Assembly: GCA_963931925.1 (NCBI GenBank) | Contig: OZ007576.1 | Coordinates: 18,720,811-18,784,810, forward strand | DNA length: 64,000 nt | Origin: Onchidella celtica | Lineage: Eukaryota; Mollusca; Gastropoda; Systellommatophora; Onchidiidae | Direction of reading: 5' to 3' | Shown here: piece by piece, positions 44,736 through 56,731 of the stretch | Layout: every line of letters begins with the position of its first letter | Position numbering within the stretch: the first letter of the stretch is position 1 | The notes under the pieces: model-generated | What the model was told of the DNA's origin: nothing | Database searches by the model: none | What the model saw: only the letters and a program-made list of their open reading frames with translations | Translations under genes and position numbers: made by a program

Positions 44736-45051
44736 GGAACAGCTCCTTATTGCTCCAGTTTGAGTTCACATTATGGTGTAAATGAAAGACTGACCTGATA
44801 GTCTTCTCAATTGTAGATGATATGCTCTTTTGTAAAGATAACTGAAGAAATTAAATGTAAGGCACCTTTTGACAAATGAAAACTGAAGAGAACAGGCCTT
44901 TCTCGGTCTCTGAATAAGCCAAATTCTTTTTTTTTTTTTTTTCACCGAAAAAGTGAATATTTGGGAGATTTGAACAACGGGGTGGAGGTGTGGCCTGGAA
45001 ACTCCAATGATGTTTGCATACAGGAGAGAGAACACAACAACTCAGGGTGAT

Positions 45052-45381
45052 CAGCGGTGCCAGATTTACCATTAGGCTAGGTAGGCTGAGGCCTAGAGCC
45101 GTAAAGTCTCCGGGGGTCGTTCGCTGTCTTAAACCAATCTGCATACTATTTTGTAACACGCGTAGCCTTTTGTTACAGATGATGTTACAATGGACTGTAG
45201 CTGCTGAACAAATCTGTTGTAATTGTCCCAGCTTATGTCCTTTCCAGAAGGAATGGCAAAGTGCAGAATTTTTAAAAATACATCATCATGATTTAAAACA
45301 CTTCCATCTTCCTCTGGGGGATTGGGAGGGGCCTCACAGCTAGAATAGTCTGGGGCCTCTCTTCATCTAAATCCGGCCCTG
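45052..45381. mobile_element. possible hAT-like MITE (~330 bp)
   Basis: The left end CAGCGGTGCCAGATTTACCA and the inverted right end CAGGGCCGGATTTAGATGAA resemble each other and the common 'CAGGGCCGGATTTA' terminus of animal MITEs. The interior is non-coding. No exact 8-bp duplication is visible, so this stays tentative. Confidence 0.4.
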
Positions 45382-45663
45382 GTGAACAGGGATATCACAT
45401 TGCACTGATTGAAATCGATCAAGAATGAAAACAATTCCGTCGTGTTATTTTGGTTTGTACCATTATCGCCCACTAAGGCTGGTCGCGTGATTTTCAAGTT
45501 GATAAAACAGAATGGATAATGATGACTAAGAATAAGAAAATTGTTGGTGTAAATATTTTAACATTATCAGTTTCTTACCCTACTTGTGTGACCCCGATAA
45601 TCACGCGCACGGCATGTAAACATAAAAAAAAAATTATTGATACCCTCAGGTGCAATAGCCTCT

Positions 45664-45670
<7 letters not shown>

Positions 45671-45720
<50 letters not shown>
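45671..45720. repeat. (TC)n(AC)n microsatellite
   Basis: C-run followed by about 20 TC units and six AC units. Confidence 0.95.
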
Positions 45721-45722
<2 letters not shown>

Positions 45723-45735
45723 TTAAAAATTGATT

Positions 45736-46029
45736 GTTGTTACAAGTACGTACGTCCCCCATTTTTTTTGCTCTGGGGTATTTTAAAGCCTTTTGTGACT
45801 CCAGAGCTAGAGAGCTCATCCCGAAATAATCCTTAATTAATTATTCTTTCAAATTTTCTTTTGATTTTTCTTCTGTTTTTTTTTTTTTTTGGTTGAAAGG
45901 GTAAGGGACAGAGTTAGGGATTCTATAAGATTTAGGGTTGAGGATAAGGACGGGGTTAGGGATAAGTACGTGTACGTACGTGCCCCAAGCGAAAAACGCT
46001 TGGGATGAGCACATACAACATGTAACAAC
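45736..46029. mobile_element. inverted-repeat element, second family member (294 bp)
   Basis: It begins GTTGTTACAAGTACGTACGT and ends with the inverse GTTGTTACATGTTGT-like sequence. The interior is the reverse complement of that at 41105-41417: CCTTTTGTGACTCCAGAGC, CCGAAATAATCCTTAATTAA, AAGGGTAAGGGACAGAGTTA, GGGTTGAGGATAAGGACGGG. Confidence 0.8.
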
Positions 46030-46179
46030 AGCATTTAAAATTACCTTATTAAATCTCCAGTTTTCAGAATTTAAGCCCAAACTTTTAACTCAACTGCGGG
46101 TTGTCAAGGGCCACAAGCATTCCAAATATCTCAGTCAAGTCGAGTTACGACAGTTTTTCCCTGCGGGCCTTGATTTTCA

Positions 46180-46550
46180 AAGCTAAGAAAACGTTTTGCC
46201 CTGTGCCTGGAAACGTTATATTTCCGAGGTCCAGACTGGGGCCATCTGGATATAAGAGTAATGCAAGTAATTCATTTGCCATGTTTCAGTGGACTGAACA
46301 ACGGATAAATTCATGCACATCATTCCTATTGATTCATACCACTAATTGCTGCAAAACTAATTTGTATTTAGATTATTAATTGTAATTTTCATTATTGTGA
46401 AAAAAAATTATTGAGAAATAAAGTATTAATACATTTCCCCCCAGCTCTCAGTCATACTTGCGGGGGGGGGGGGGGTTCATACATCTTTACTTCAAAAAAT
46501 CATTATCTTTCAGCTGGATTTAAATCACAAATAAATGATCAAATGGGTTT
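46180..46550 (+). repeat. interspersed repeat, second copy of 36200-36590
   Basis: It has the same ordered words as its partner, with a poly-G tract at 46460-46474 where the partner has a short unique sequence. It lies about 0.9 kb upstream of the first exon of arylsulfatase copy 2. Confidence 0.7.
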
Positions 46551-46689
46551 TTTGTGGTCCCATGGTCTATACCACACTATCACCCAATGCAAATTGAAGA
46601 GAGAACAATTTTTTTTTTTTAAATGGTGTCTCTTTCCTGCAACCATTTGAAATCCTGGGTTTGGTTTCAATGATCGTTGATTATTCATA

Positions 46690-47499
46690 TCTACTAACAA
46701 AATGATCTCAATGGATTTGGCAAGATACAAGACCCTAAATTACAAAAATAATCTGGAAAAATTTTTAACTCTTTAATTCTGACAGTGCTGGTGCTTTTTC
46801 TTCAGTTTGCAAACTGTAGAAATATTTCAGAATGTAGACTTACACGAGATAAACAAAATAGTTTCCATACCTGTGTGTTTGTGAATAAACAAATCTATGT
46901 AACCCACACTATTCAGACAATAGCCCTATAATGATTGATGTCTGAACAGCAAATCACAAGACGAAAATAACGTCGAATTTTAACCATAAGTCTTAATATA
47001 CTTCGGGTTTGACTTTTGACTTTGGAGAATGCACGTCGACGCGTGTCATATTGTGTTAAGCGATATAGACAGAATAAGGTAGAATAACATGCCAGGAGAC
47101 TCTACAAGAAGCTCTCACCAACCACCCGCGATCTGGTACGCAGTGAAATACATGGTCATTCAAAGGGACAGATGATGCAGCCACTGGACAGTAATAAGAG
47201 ATTGCGAAGGCAAGTCATCAAATCATTTTCTCGTGATTATCTCCACTTACTGCACCCTAGGACTCTGTATTCTCCACCATTGTGTACCGTCTGGGTCACA
47301 GTACAGCTGCTAAAGGTCTTAGGTAGACTTTATCTGGCCTTGGTGATCATGCCGTATCAAACATTCTTAACTTTTACTGATAACAATAATGTTATATAAT
47401 ATCAAGTCTATAAACTTTTTAAACCGTCCGAAGTAAACGGACGTTCCACGACAATATTTCTCGAGCAGCAGAGACATTACGGAGTCATCGAACCCCCTG
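46690..47499 (+). promoter_or_regulatory. promoter and non-coding first exon of arylsulfatase copy 2
   Basis: It aligns with 53770-54408 upstream of copy 3: AACTCTTTAATTCT, AACATTTCAG-like, AACGATTGATGT-like, CAAATCACAAGACGAAAAT, CTTTTACTGATAA. A TATA-like TATATAA lies at 47393-47399. The inferred exon (about 47425-47499) ends ...GAACCCCCTG|GTAAGTTCAATAAG, a consensus donor, and copy 3 has TCCGCTG|GTAAGTTCAGTAAG. Splicing to the acceptor at 49022 would remove a ~1.5-kb 5' UTR intron. Confidence 0.65.
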
Positions 47500-49022
47500 G
47501 TAAGTTCAATAAGATTTTTTTTTGTTTTTTGTTTTGCTTAAGCGACAGTTGGTAGTAGAAGTAGCTTTCTTCTATTTCCTTACACCGAATATTGAATGAA
47601 AATTAATTGATTATGTTAAAATGGGTGAGAACATGATAACTAGTTATTAGAAGTAACGCAAGTGTCACATCGCATTGTTCAGCAAGTGAATTCATCATCC
47701 CGGAAAGATGCAGTTAATTGCATGTTATAATCTCGTGGTACAGAAAACAAACAAACAAACAAACAAACAAGCACGTAAACAAACATGATTGTGTACTGTC
47801 CAAACATTTTTAATTTTTAAAACAAATTCAATGCAATCTTTTTAGTATTGCCAATATTTTGCAATTAAAAAAGGGACTGGGGTAATCAGGGATAAACTAT
47901 TGCAATTCTATAAGTTTATGATCTGATAGAGGCCATTTCGTATTCTTGTCACACGACTGAACTCGACCATTGTGCCCAATGGCCCAAGCACCGATCAGAC
48001 ATGCGACACAGTCTTTCCAGAGCCGGTGGCGTCACTGCTCGTGTTCAGTCGTGTGATTTGAGGTCGCATGACAACATGGTCAGTATGACCAAAGATATTA
48101 GAATTGACAAGATAAGACAGCTAGTGCTTTTAGCCTGCACAGATTTTGCACTGCCACCCAGCGGCAAACGCGCGGAAGTCATGAGAAGCGCCGTATTTTA
48201 CAAAGACAAATAGGGAAAATGCTGAATTTTGTTCACTGTTCAGCTTTCACTATGGGCCTTGGTTGACGTCAGTTATTGCGGAATTATAACTTCAGTCGCT
48301 GTGGGAAAACTCTGGCTCCTTTTTTTTTTTTTTTTTGGCAGTAGTACCAACACGATTTTGCATTATATATAAATTTACCCTTATATCAAGTATTCTTTTC
48401 ATACTATGCGCCATGGGACCCGTCCCCGATCAACGCGCAAATATGTGTGCACGGTTTGTTTTTAGTGGTGCGAAGAAGACAGTGTCTCATCTTATCGTTA
48501 TTGTAGTCTCTTTGGTGTGACATGGCTCTAAGATTTCCCCCGATAGTCCTTTGATAACGCAAATCCATTACAGGTTGGCAACCATTAACTACAGTGTGAA
48601 TTAAAATATACACATTACTTTTTTTAAATCATCTCTCCAAGTATGAACCTTTACAATTGTTCTAAAATATTCTCAGTAAGAACTTCTAGCAGAGTATAGA
48701 CAGATTCATTTCTAACAACTGAGCCAACAGCAAATATCGCAAGGCCTGCGTCAAAAGTCTGTTTGAAAAGAAAAAAACCAAACCTGTTTTCATTCTGAAT
48801 TTGCAAGTATAAATGTATGAGAAGAACTGTTTTCTTCAAAAAATTCAGACCAACATTGATTTACGTTAGCCATTGCTAAACCGGAATTTGCTATTGATGT
48901 AACCTTATAAGGATTTCTACTGAGTGCATTAAAACAAAAGACACCTTATTTTTTGTGTATGTAAAAATCTGGAACTTTATACAGAAATTATATTATTCTG
49001 TTAATTCCTCAATAACCCACAG
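47500..49022 (+). other. probable 5' UTR intron of arylsulfatase copy 2
   Basis: It begins GTAAGT and ends ATAACCCACAG directly before ATCTGTGAACATG. It contains an (AAAC)n run near 47745 and the inverted-repeat element at 48104-48503. No separate gene is seen. Confidence 0.6.
48104..48503. mobile_element. ~400-bp inverted-repeat element, second copy of 33122-33505
   Basis: The ends AGATAAGACAG and, inverted, GATAAGATGAGACAC match the partner. The interior words ATTTTACAAAGACAAAT, TGAATTTTGTTCACTGTTCA, CGCTGTGGGAAAACTCTGGC, CGCCATGGGACC and GGTGCGAAGAAGACAGTG are shared. It sits inside the 5' UTR intron of arylsulfatase copy 2. Confidence 0.7.
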
Positions 49023-49032
49023 ATCTGTGAAC

Positions 49033-50556
49033 ATGGTCATGCCTTCCCTGGGTGTACTTGTTGCCTGCTTCGGCCTCCTGCCCTTACATGGAGTCCTTGC
49101 CAATCACAATAAACACGGTAAACGTTTCCTTGTTCAGCCAAATATCGTACTGGTTGTGGCCGACGACTTTGGTTACAACGACGTCGGTTATCATGGATCA
49201 GAAATCAAAACTCCAACTCTGGACACCCTGGCTAGGAGTGGAGTGAAATTAGAGAATTATTATGTCCAACCGATCTGTACGCCAACACGTAGTCAGCTGA
49301 TGTCTGGGAGATACCAAATACATACAGGTCTGCAACATGGCGTCTTAGGAGCTCCCCAGGCAAATGGACTTCCCCTTGACAGTCCAACCATGGCCAATAA
49401 ATTGAAAGAGGCTGGTTACGCCACACATATGGTAGGAAAATGGCATCTTGGATTCTACAAAGAGGCGTATCTCCCTTGGAAGCGTGGATTTGACACATAT
49501 TTCGGGTATTTTAATGGAGCCGAAGATTACTATACACACACTGTTGGTTATAATGGAAAGCCATATCTGGATTTCCACAACCAAAACGGACCCGTATGGT
49601 CTATGAATGGCACGTACTCCGCTTTCGCTTTCACTGATCAAGCCGTGAATGTCATCGAATCACATGACATGAACGAGCCGTTGTTTTTATATTTAGCCTA
49701 CCAGTCCGTGCACTCCCCATTGGAAGTACCAAAGCAATATGTAAAGAAATATGAACATATTCAAGACGACAACAGGCGCCAGTACGCTGGAATGGTGGCA
49801 GCTTTAGATGAAGGTATCTCTAATGTGACTGCAGCTCTGAAGCAAAAGGGCCTCTGGGAAAACACAGTATTCGTATTTTCCACTGACAACGGTGGACAGA
49901 TTCACGCTGGAGGCAATAACTATCCATTGCGTGGATGGAAAACGTCTTTGTGGGAAGGTGGTCTACATGGAGTGGGATTTGTAGCTGGAGGAGCCCTTGA
50001 ACCCAGTGGTGTCATCAACCGTGAACTTATCCACGTGTCTGATTGGTTCCCTACCCTTGTCACTCTCGGAGGTGGAACACTGAATGGCACAAAACCATTG
50101 GATGGTTTCGACCAATGGGAAACCATCTCTGAAGGTTCACCAAGTAAACGACGTGTGTTGCTCCATAATATCGATCCTCTGACACCAAAGCAAGGCACCC
50201 CTAAATACAACGATACCTGGGATACTAGTGTACGAGCTGCCATACGCGTGGGTGATTACAAATTGATTACAGGAAATCCTTTCAACGGCAGCTGGGTACC
50301 GGAGCCTACATATTCCCTGCGTTTCATACCTGAACCCGAGGAGTCTGGTGGAGGTATGAAAAATGTGTGGCTGTTTAACATCACTGAAGACCCTACAGAA
50401 CACAATGACTTGTCTGATGCCAGGCCTGACGTTGTGAAACAAATGCTGGATATGCTGGTTGTCATCAACGAGACAGCTGTGCCTTGCAGATACCCTGAAC
50501 CTGATCCAAGAAGCAACCCGGCTCTTCACGGCAATGTCTGGAGCCCATGGGAATAA
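49033..50556 (+). CDS. arylsulfatase B-like enzyme, ~507 residues (copy 2)
   Basis: A full-length single-exon sulfatase, closest in this window to copy 3. The open frame extends 26 codons upstream, but that part is intron: a splice acceptor (ACCCACAG) ends at 49022 and the ATG at 49033 begins the signal peptide MVMPSLGVLVACFGLLPLHG. From that ATG, metal-binding ADDFGYND is at 43-50, CTPTR at 82-86 with catalytic Cys82, then GKWHLG, QSVHSP, STDNGG and the ARSB-like tail CRYPEPDPRSNP...GNVWSPWE. Several N-x-S/T sites suggest glycosylation and lysosomal or secreted delivery. An AATAAA overlaps the stop codon. No damage is seen. Confidence 0.93.
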   Translation: MVMPSLGVLVACFGLLPLHGVLANHNKHGKRFLVQPNIVLVVADDFGYNDVGYHGSEIKTPTLDTLARSGVKLENYYVQPICTPTRSQLMSGRYQIHTGLQHGVLGAPQANGLPLDSPTMANKLKEAGYATHMVGKWHLGFYKEAYLPWKRGFDTYFGYFNGAEDYYTHTVGYNGKPYLDFHNQNGPVWSMNGTYSAFAFTDQAVNVIESHDMNEPLFLYLAYQSVHSPLEVPKQYVKKYEHIQDDNRRQYAGMVAALDEGISNVTAALKQKGLWENTVFVFSTDNGGQIHAGGNNYPLRGWKTSLWEGGLHGVGFVAGGALEPSGVINRELIHVSDWFPTLVTLGGGTLNGTKPLDGFDQWETISEGSPSKRRVLLHNIDPLTPKQGTPKYNDTWDTSVRAAIRVGDYKLITGNPFNGSWVPEPTYSLRFIPEPEESGGGMKNVWLFNITEDPTEHNDLSDARPDVVKQMLDMLVVINETAVPCRYPEPDPRSNPALHGNVWSPWE

Positions 50557-51283
50557 ATTTTGCAATTACATTTCTGGTCCCTATGAAAATAATTATCGTT
50601 TTTTTGTTTGTTCAAGAAAAATTCCTAGAACAGTTTGCATTGGAGTGCCTTAACGAATACCAGCTCAAATTGCATTATCCTTTTTAAAAATCAAAATCAT
50701 TCAAAGATTTTCTCCTTTGTCACCAAACTTGAACTAATTCGATTCCTGTTAATTTTTAAAAAATATAAATTGTCCCCTTAAAGTGATACTTTTTTTTATC
50801 TCCACTTTTTGCTTGAATTCAATTACACACTACACACTTCTTCTACGGGCCTTCTCCATTGTAAGTCAGAATATCAAGCGCATTAATTTGGTGTGTAATT
50901 TTATTACTAAGAAGAAAAAAGTCGCACTTCTAAAAGCTACGAGCACAATAAAATTTCAGTCATCAATTTCTCTAAAGTTAATGGAAAGTAAACAGAATCT
51001 TGTCATTCTAAGAGGACGAAATGTTATGCAAATCAGATTTCATTCATTTCCTGATATTAACAATAACACAAGCTTCAGTGCGGGTCCCACACCATAGAAG
51101 ATTTTACCGTATGCCTCTTTACCCATTTTGTATGTTTTCTGTATTTCGGAATATCCCTGCACATTTCAGCTTCAATCCCCTAAAGATTTATGATCATTGA
51201 TTTTCCTCAAGTTCCCCGTTTGTTTTTGTTCTCAGTTGCTATTGAAGGAAAGCTTTTTGTTGTTGTTGTTATTGTTGTTGTTG
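50557..51283. other. 3' flank of arylsulfatase copy 2
   Basis: AT-rich. The first ~170 bp resemble the 3' flank of copy 3 (both have CTTTTTAAAAATC/CTTTTTAAAATCG, CAAACATTTTCTACTTCGTCACCAAACTT-type words). No gene is seen. Confidence 0.5.
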
Positions 51284-51670
51284 TGGTCTAGAGGCAAGGT
51301 GCTCGCCTCTCATGCCGAAGAAACTGGGTTCGAATCCCGGTCGGTGCAGGCATGTTGGAATTTTGAGATTTTTGTCATATTTTTCTGACCCTGATCCTAT
51401 GGTAGGTAGGATCGAGCACCTAGTCTTCTCTGGATAAGGACGGAAAACTCGGAGGGCCTGTGTGCACGTTGCGCAAAGATACCTTGCCAGTTGGAAAAAG
51501 AGAAGAACAGACCGAACTGGCCGCTGTCCTGGTAAAATTTAATAAAATTCATCCCTACCACTCCCTCCCCCTCCCCCCCCCCCCCCCGCCGACTGGCGCT
51601 GCACTGTGGCGATGACTTATCAGCTCCACTTGTAACTGGGCTTCAATGACACTAAGACAAAATTCCCCAA
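51284..51670 (+). mobile_element. tRNA-derived SINE with poly-C segment, plus-strand copy
   Basis: A box TGGTCTAGAGG (51284-51294) and B box GGTTCGAATCC (51327-51337) form a complete pol III promoter in a tRNA-like head. The body has GGTCGGTGCAGGCATGTTGG, GGTAGGATCGAGCACCTAGT, GTGTGCACGTTGCGCAAAGA, then a poly-C tract and GCGCTGCACTGTGGCGATGA. It belongs to the same family as 42440-42895. Confidence 0.88.
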
Positions 51671-52822
51671 AACTGGTTTATAAAAGTATACAAAATGCAA
51701 AATATTGTTTCAAAACAAACTTAATTAACTTGATAATTATTGACGATGAGAAAAAAGGTTATAGAAGTTTATTTTGAATTTTTTTTTTTTTTTTTTACAT
51801 ACTTTCTTTTGAGATAGATGTTTTGATCTGCCAATATTTGGTTTTTACGGCCTCAGTTGTGACACTGAAAATATTTTCTAGAAACGCTAAAAGAAACGCT
51901 TTTTGTTTGTTGTTCGTTTGCTTTTTTTATTGATAAAGGTATTGGTACACATGAAACAATATTTTGGCCAACAAAGGTAATTATTGTCAATGGTGAATCA
52001 AACATCTTTGTGAAAAGATTTCAAGAATCTGCACGTGGGGTTACTTGTTTGCTGGTTTGTTCATTTTTCATTATGGTATGGGGAGAGGTAGGGGGTGTAA
52101 TAAAAAAGAGTTCGGAGAGAAACAAATCAGTGTTTGTTAAGATAAATAAATTTTGAAAGAATTTCTCAATACGAACAGTTATGTTCTACCAAATTACCTA
52201 CATTTGGCGGTAGCTTCAATGGTCACGAATAGAAAGCCAACCAAGTCCAAGACAGAGTGTGAACATCACAAAGTGCCGTTGTCCACTCAAGCCCAGGCTC
52301 CCAGCGACCACGTCTGATCACTCGTCTATTTTGTTGATGGCGTCACAATATTGAGTTTCAATTAGATCCAACTAGTTTGCTGGTGTTCGAGATCTTATTG
52401 AAACTCGATGTGGTGACGTCACCAACCAAGTCATCGGCCAATCGAAATCGGCGCTGTGCCTAGGCCTAATGTGTTCAGTGGAATCTTCCACTGATGCATT
52501 GCGTGTTGTTTTGGTTAAGGCTGTGGTTGTTGTTGTTGTTATTGTTGTTGTTGTTTTTATTTTTGTTGTTTTGTTGTTATTGTTACTATTATTCCTGCTA
52601 CTGCTGCTATTGTTGTTCCTGATGCCTTAAATCCAAAGTTCCCGAGCAATAAATAAAAAAGCCTTGTTGTAATTGACTGAACCTGCGTTTGGTTTGTTTA
52701 TTTGTAATTACTGTACGTGGTTATTTATGTTTGGCCAGGGTGTGAATGAGTCCTGCCACTGTGTGCAGTTGTATCGTTGCGACCAACCAGACAGCAGATT
52801 CAAAATGATTCATGCTCTAGGT
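51671..52822. other. non-coding stretch, 3' part of the copy-2 duplication unit
   Basis: A TTG/TTA-rich microsatellite lies at 52525-52615. The following ~130 bp (GAGCAATAAATAA, GTGTGCAGTTGTAT, CCAGACAGCAGATT) resemble 60755-60910 downstream of copy 3. No gene is seen. Confidence 0.5.
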
Positions 52823-53291
52823 CAGTGGTTCCCAACCTGGGTGATATGGGCCCCCCAGAGGATGATTTTGATTTCTAGGGGGCGAAAACGAAGAAAAGGA
52901 CGACGGGGCGGGAAAAGAGGCGCGATGAAGAAGATGACAGCGGAGGGAATATATGAATGGAGGACGATTTGTGGACAAATACAGGGCAGCCACTAACCTG
53001 TTCAACTGTTACAGCACGAGTAGATAGGTTTTATGAACAAAAAAGTCTCTCTTTTTCTTTTTAGTGCATTTGATAAAGCATACGTTCTGTTTTAAAATGA
53101 ATAGTGAACACGCCTAGCGTCAGTAATAATACTTTGAAAAACTTAGCATGAACATCACCATTTGTATATAGTCTGTCTTCTTGCGCAAAGTGTCAGTTCC
53201 GGTTTGATTAGGGATGGGAAGGATTGGGGCAGTAAAAAAAAAAAATTGGAGTTTAAGGGGGCGATAACCTGACAAAGGTTGGGAACCACTG
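52823..53291. mobile_element. non-autonomous hAT transposon (469 bp)
   Basis: A perfect 16-bp inverted terminus, CAGTGGTTCCCAACCT, lies at both ends. An exact 8-bp duplication, CTCTAGGT, lies at 52815-52822 and 53292-53299 and fits the nTCTAGAn preference of many hAT elements. The interior has no transposase, so it is a MITE-class element. Confidence 0.92.
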
Positions 53292-53769
53292 CTCTAGGTC
53301 AACAGGTCCATTCATATACGACGGGACATTTCATACTGTCTTTCGCCTCTCCCTAGCTGTGTCCAGCGTGCTTTTCTGGGCTATTTCTCTCGTCCACAAT
53401 TATTTGTCAGGTCGATTAGACATTACATTCTCATCAAAACACCAACCACTGTTTCCTCGGGGTTTTGCCTTTTTGTTATAAGTGTATTTTTTCCTTTGTG
53501 GAGAAAATGAGGATTGAAACTTTGAAGTGCTGTATTATATAAAATCAGGGTTTCAAATTGAAACGTGCATAAAATATGCCCACTAAAAATACACCCTATG
53601 ACACTTATACATCATAAAATCAGGAGTGACAGAACCACTTTCATGGCAAAACCTCAAAATCAGCAAAATGTCGCGTACAACAATATGACAAATGCTCCTC
53701 GGTCTGATAATGAAAATACGAATTTGCCCAGTACTGTGACCTTTCAAATATAGCAGGCTGTTAGGCTGG

Positions 53770-54408
53770 TAGAGCACTGCGTCAAGTCTGTTAATCTCGG
53801 TTTTAGTGAGCAAATTATGAACTCTTTAATTCTTTCAATGCGAGTGTTTTTCTTACATTCATTAACTCTAGAAACATTTCAGTACGTACTCTTACACGAA
53901 ACAAACAAATAAAGTACACAAATGTTTATGTTCACTAATAGATAAATCCAGTTGACCTCATCACTGAGATTATAACCCGATAACGATTGATGTTTGAACA
54001 ACAAATCACAAGACGAAAATATCGCCGAATTGTTATGAACTGTAAACAGTGAACTACACTCAAAGCAACATGCCTCTATCAGACAGTAAAAATGACATTT
54101 TAAACGCAAGTTAACGAACCATTTTGTAATGATTATCTGCATTTACCGTACCTAAGAACTCTATGGCCTAATCTTTATCCTTAGGCGTCGTCTGATCCGA
54201 TATGCAGCAGATCAAGGTCTCTAGTGTACTTGTTTGGCCTCGCTGATCAGGCCTTATCAGAACTTTAACTTTTACTGATAAAAATAACATTTTATATCAC
54301 GGTCGTATCAACTGTTTGAACCATCCATCTTTTAGCCGCTGAGCTGAGTGGACTTTTCATCGCAACGTATTGTCAGCAAGAGAAGTTATTTGGTCACTGA
54401 GTCCGCTG
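53770..54408 (+). promoter_or_regulatory. promoter and non-coding first exon of arylsulfatase copy 3
   Basis: Homologous to 46690-47499 (see there for shared words). The inferred exon ends GGTCACTGAGTCCGCTG|GTAAGTTCAGTAAG at 54408, matching the copy-2 donor. Splicing to the acceptor at 56721 would remove a ~2.3-kb intron. A TTTATATC about 110 bp upstream of the donor may be the TATA element. Confidence 0.65.
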
Positions 54409-56721
54409 GTAAGTTCAGTAAGATTTACTACAAAGGAAGGTGAATAGGAAAATCTTAATATAGTTAGAAGATCAGTTTCAATACAAAGTAGGAAAAGAGA
54501 TTGCTCAAAGATTGACAGCAATAAATTAGATATTTGAGCCCACTAGCACAAGCTATTTATTTTTACATCGTAATATCGAGTGGCAAGGTTGAGCATTATG
54601 AAGTTAGTAATCTCGGATTATTGCAAACCGACGACATTCTCAGGAAGCAGTAAATCATGTACTATTGTTAAATGTGTGTGTAAAATAGATATATTTATTC
54701 ACCAGGAATAGTCAGTTCTGTAAAGAGGGTCCAAATTTCGAATTAAGAGGAAGTATTTCATCAAACAGAGTATTAAGCAATTTCATAAGCATATACATTT
54801 TGGCATCACTTGTATCACATTTGTGTGTGTGCCTGGAGAAAGGTCGCAGTTGTCGCAAATTTTGGATTTTGAGATAAGGGCATATTCTGCTAGAAAATTC
54901 AATGCTGAACACGCTGCTTTTAACATTTTAACAATATCTTAAGTAGTTTTGAAGATATGGCACATTTTGTAAGACAGGGGGCAAAAACAAACTTTTGAGA
55001 AAAACAGCTTTAACAGCTCACGCCCATGACAGACTTTTTGGATATTGTTGGGGGAGCGTAGTTTTATTATAAAGGCAAATAGGGAAACTACTGAGTTGTG
55101 TTCACTGCTCAGCTCTAGCTTTCTATGTAAAATACTGCGCTCTCCTAACAAGATCCAAAAAACTTCCGACTTGGCGGTTTTTAGGGGACCGTGGCATGTT
55201 ACACGGCAAATTATAGATGAGCAATGAACTCTACTCAGTATTATCTCTATAACGGCTTTGTAATTAGTCCACGGTCCCCTAGCAACAATCACTTCAATAT
55301 TACATGTTATACAAATAATTATTAAAATGATATTTAAACATAAAATATTCCAAAATCCTTTTCATATGCTGTTTAGAAATGCTTAAACTTGTGTTTTCTG
55401 CTAGAAGTAGATTTTCAACTAGTCACGACTTTTTCTACCTTTTCACCCCCTAGCTCAAAAATAGCTGTACCGACAACTGGGACCTTTCTTTAGGCGCACA
55501 CACATTTACATTCGTTGGCCTTCTTTCAGAATTCCTGTCCTAGCATACTTAGTGCTGGTTTGTACTGTTTTAATCTCCTGAAACATGGTCTTAAGTAGGA
55601 CTAATATTCCTGATAATTAAAGACGACAATTGTCAACTTTCAAAATATTACCTTGAATAAGCAGGTTTGACTTAAGAACAGACCTGCATAATCTGGAACT
55701 AAACTATATGGCAATCCGTTTTGATTATTTTATGAGTCAAGACTACTAAAGTTGAATGTACTAGACATGATTGAGGATAACGACTTGGTAGCTGTCTTTC
55801 ATCATCAGTGAGAGAATTACCATAACTAATAATCTCGAAATCCAAAAATTTCAATAACATTGTCATGATTTTTGCTAGGGCAGCAATTTAAATGAATGAA
55901 AATGAGCAACCACGATAATAAATTGTACCGCCTAACCCTTTCGAGGCCAAAGCATTACTCCTATAATCTTTATTGTCCTTGCCCCCTTTGGTTATTCAAA
56001 AAGATAAATGGGAACTTTTAAGAGAGAAGTAATCTGGTGTCTAAAACTTCATAATTGTATTAGATAAATTAACAGCCCACGTAGAAAAGATTATTCGTGA
56101 TAATACGCTGTTGGCAGCCAAGGGGTAAAACAGAAATTTCAAAAGCGTAATTACACTCACATCTAATTTTACTTTAGGCTTTCCACCAATAACTAATATA
56201 TATAAGCAAATATATTACTATATCAAGAAAAGGAGAGAATGAGATAGTTTGCATTTTATGTGTGTGTGTGTGTGTGTGTCTCTGCGTGTGTTCATTCTAT
56301 GGTGTCTGAATAAACTACTGCAATTGATCAGTGTGGAAGTATTTTTTGTAAGAATTTCTCTACAGAACTAGAAAATGATAATGTCTCTACAAGCCACCCA
56401 TTCGAAACAAAAAGAACTTGTATCTTTAATCCTAACATTAAAACCCCGTTGTATCTTGATAAAAAAAAAAATGTCTTTTTTTCTTCACATTTCTCAGTAT
56501 TAGTCTAGAAAAAGAAACGTTATTTTGTTCACCATTACATAAGAATGCTGGTTTAGTTTGTTAAAATAGGCATGGACATTATGAGGACTTCGTGTACCTC
56601 TCCTAAACAATTCTTTTAAGTGTATTAAAACAAATTCAAAGAAACCATTCTTTAGTTAGGCAAACACCTGGAAGTATTTACAGAAATGATATAATTTCAG
56701 TATGTTCTCTATAACCCACAG
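54409..56721 (+). other. probable 5' UTR intron of arylsulfatase copy 3
   Basis: It begins GTAAGTTCAG and ends CTATAACCCACAG. It holds the fold-back repeat at 55063-55290 and a (TG)n run at about 56260-56279. No separate gene is recognised. Confidence 0.55.
55063..55290. repeat. fold-back repeat with 12-bp inverted ends inside
   Basis: AGGGGACCGTGG (55183-55194) is exactly inverted at 55269-55280. A second inverted pair, GAGTTGTGTTCACTGCTCAG and TGAGCAATGAACTCTACTCAG, lies around 55094-55240. The GTTCACTGCTCAG word recurs in the elements at 33122 and 48104 and in fragments at about 43075 and 61690, so this is a dispersed non-coding family. Confidence 0.6.
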
Positions 56722-56731
56722 ATCTCTGAAA

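Noticed and set aside
48955..49032. 26-codon N-terminal extension of arylsulfatase copy 2
   Set aside because: A splice acceptor lies between it and the ATG at 49033, which begins a clean signal peptide matching copy 3. The extension is intron.
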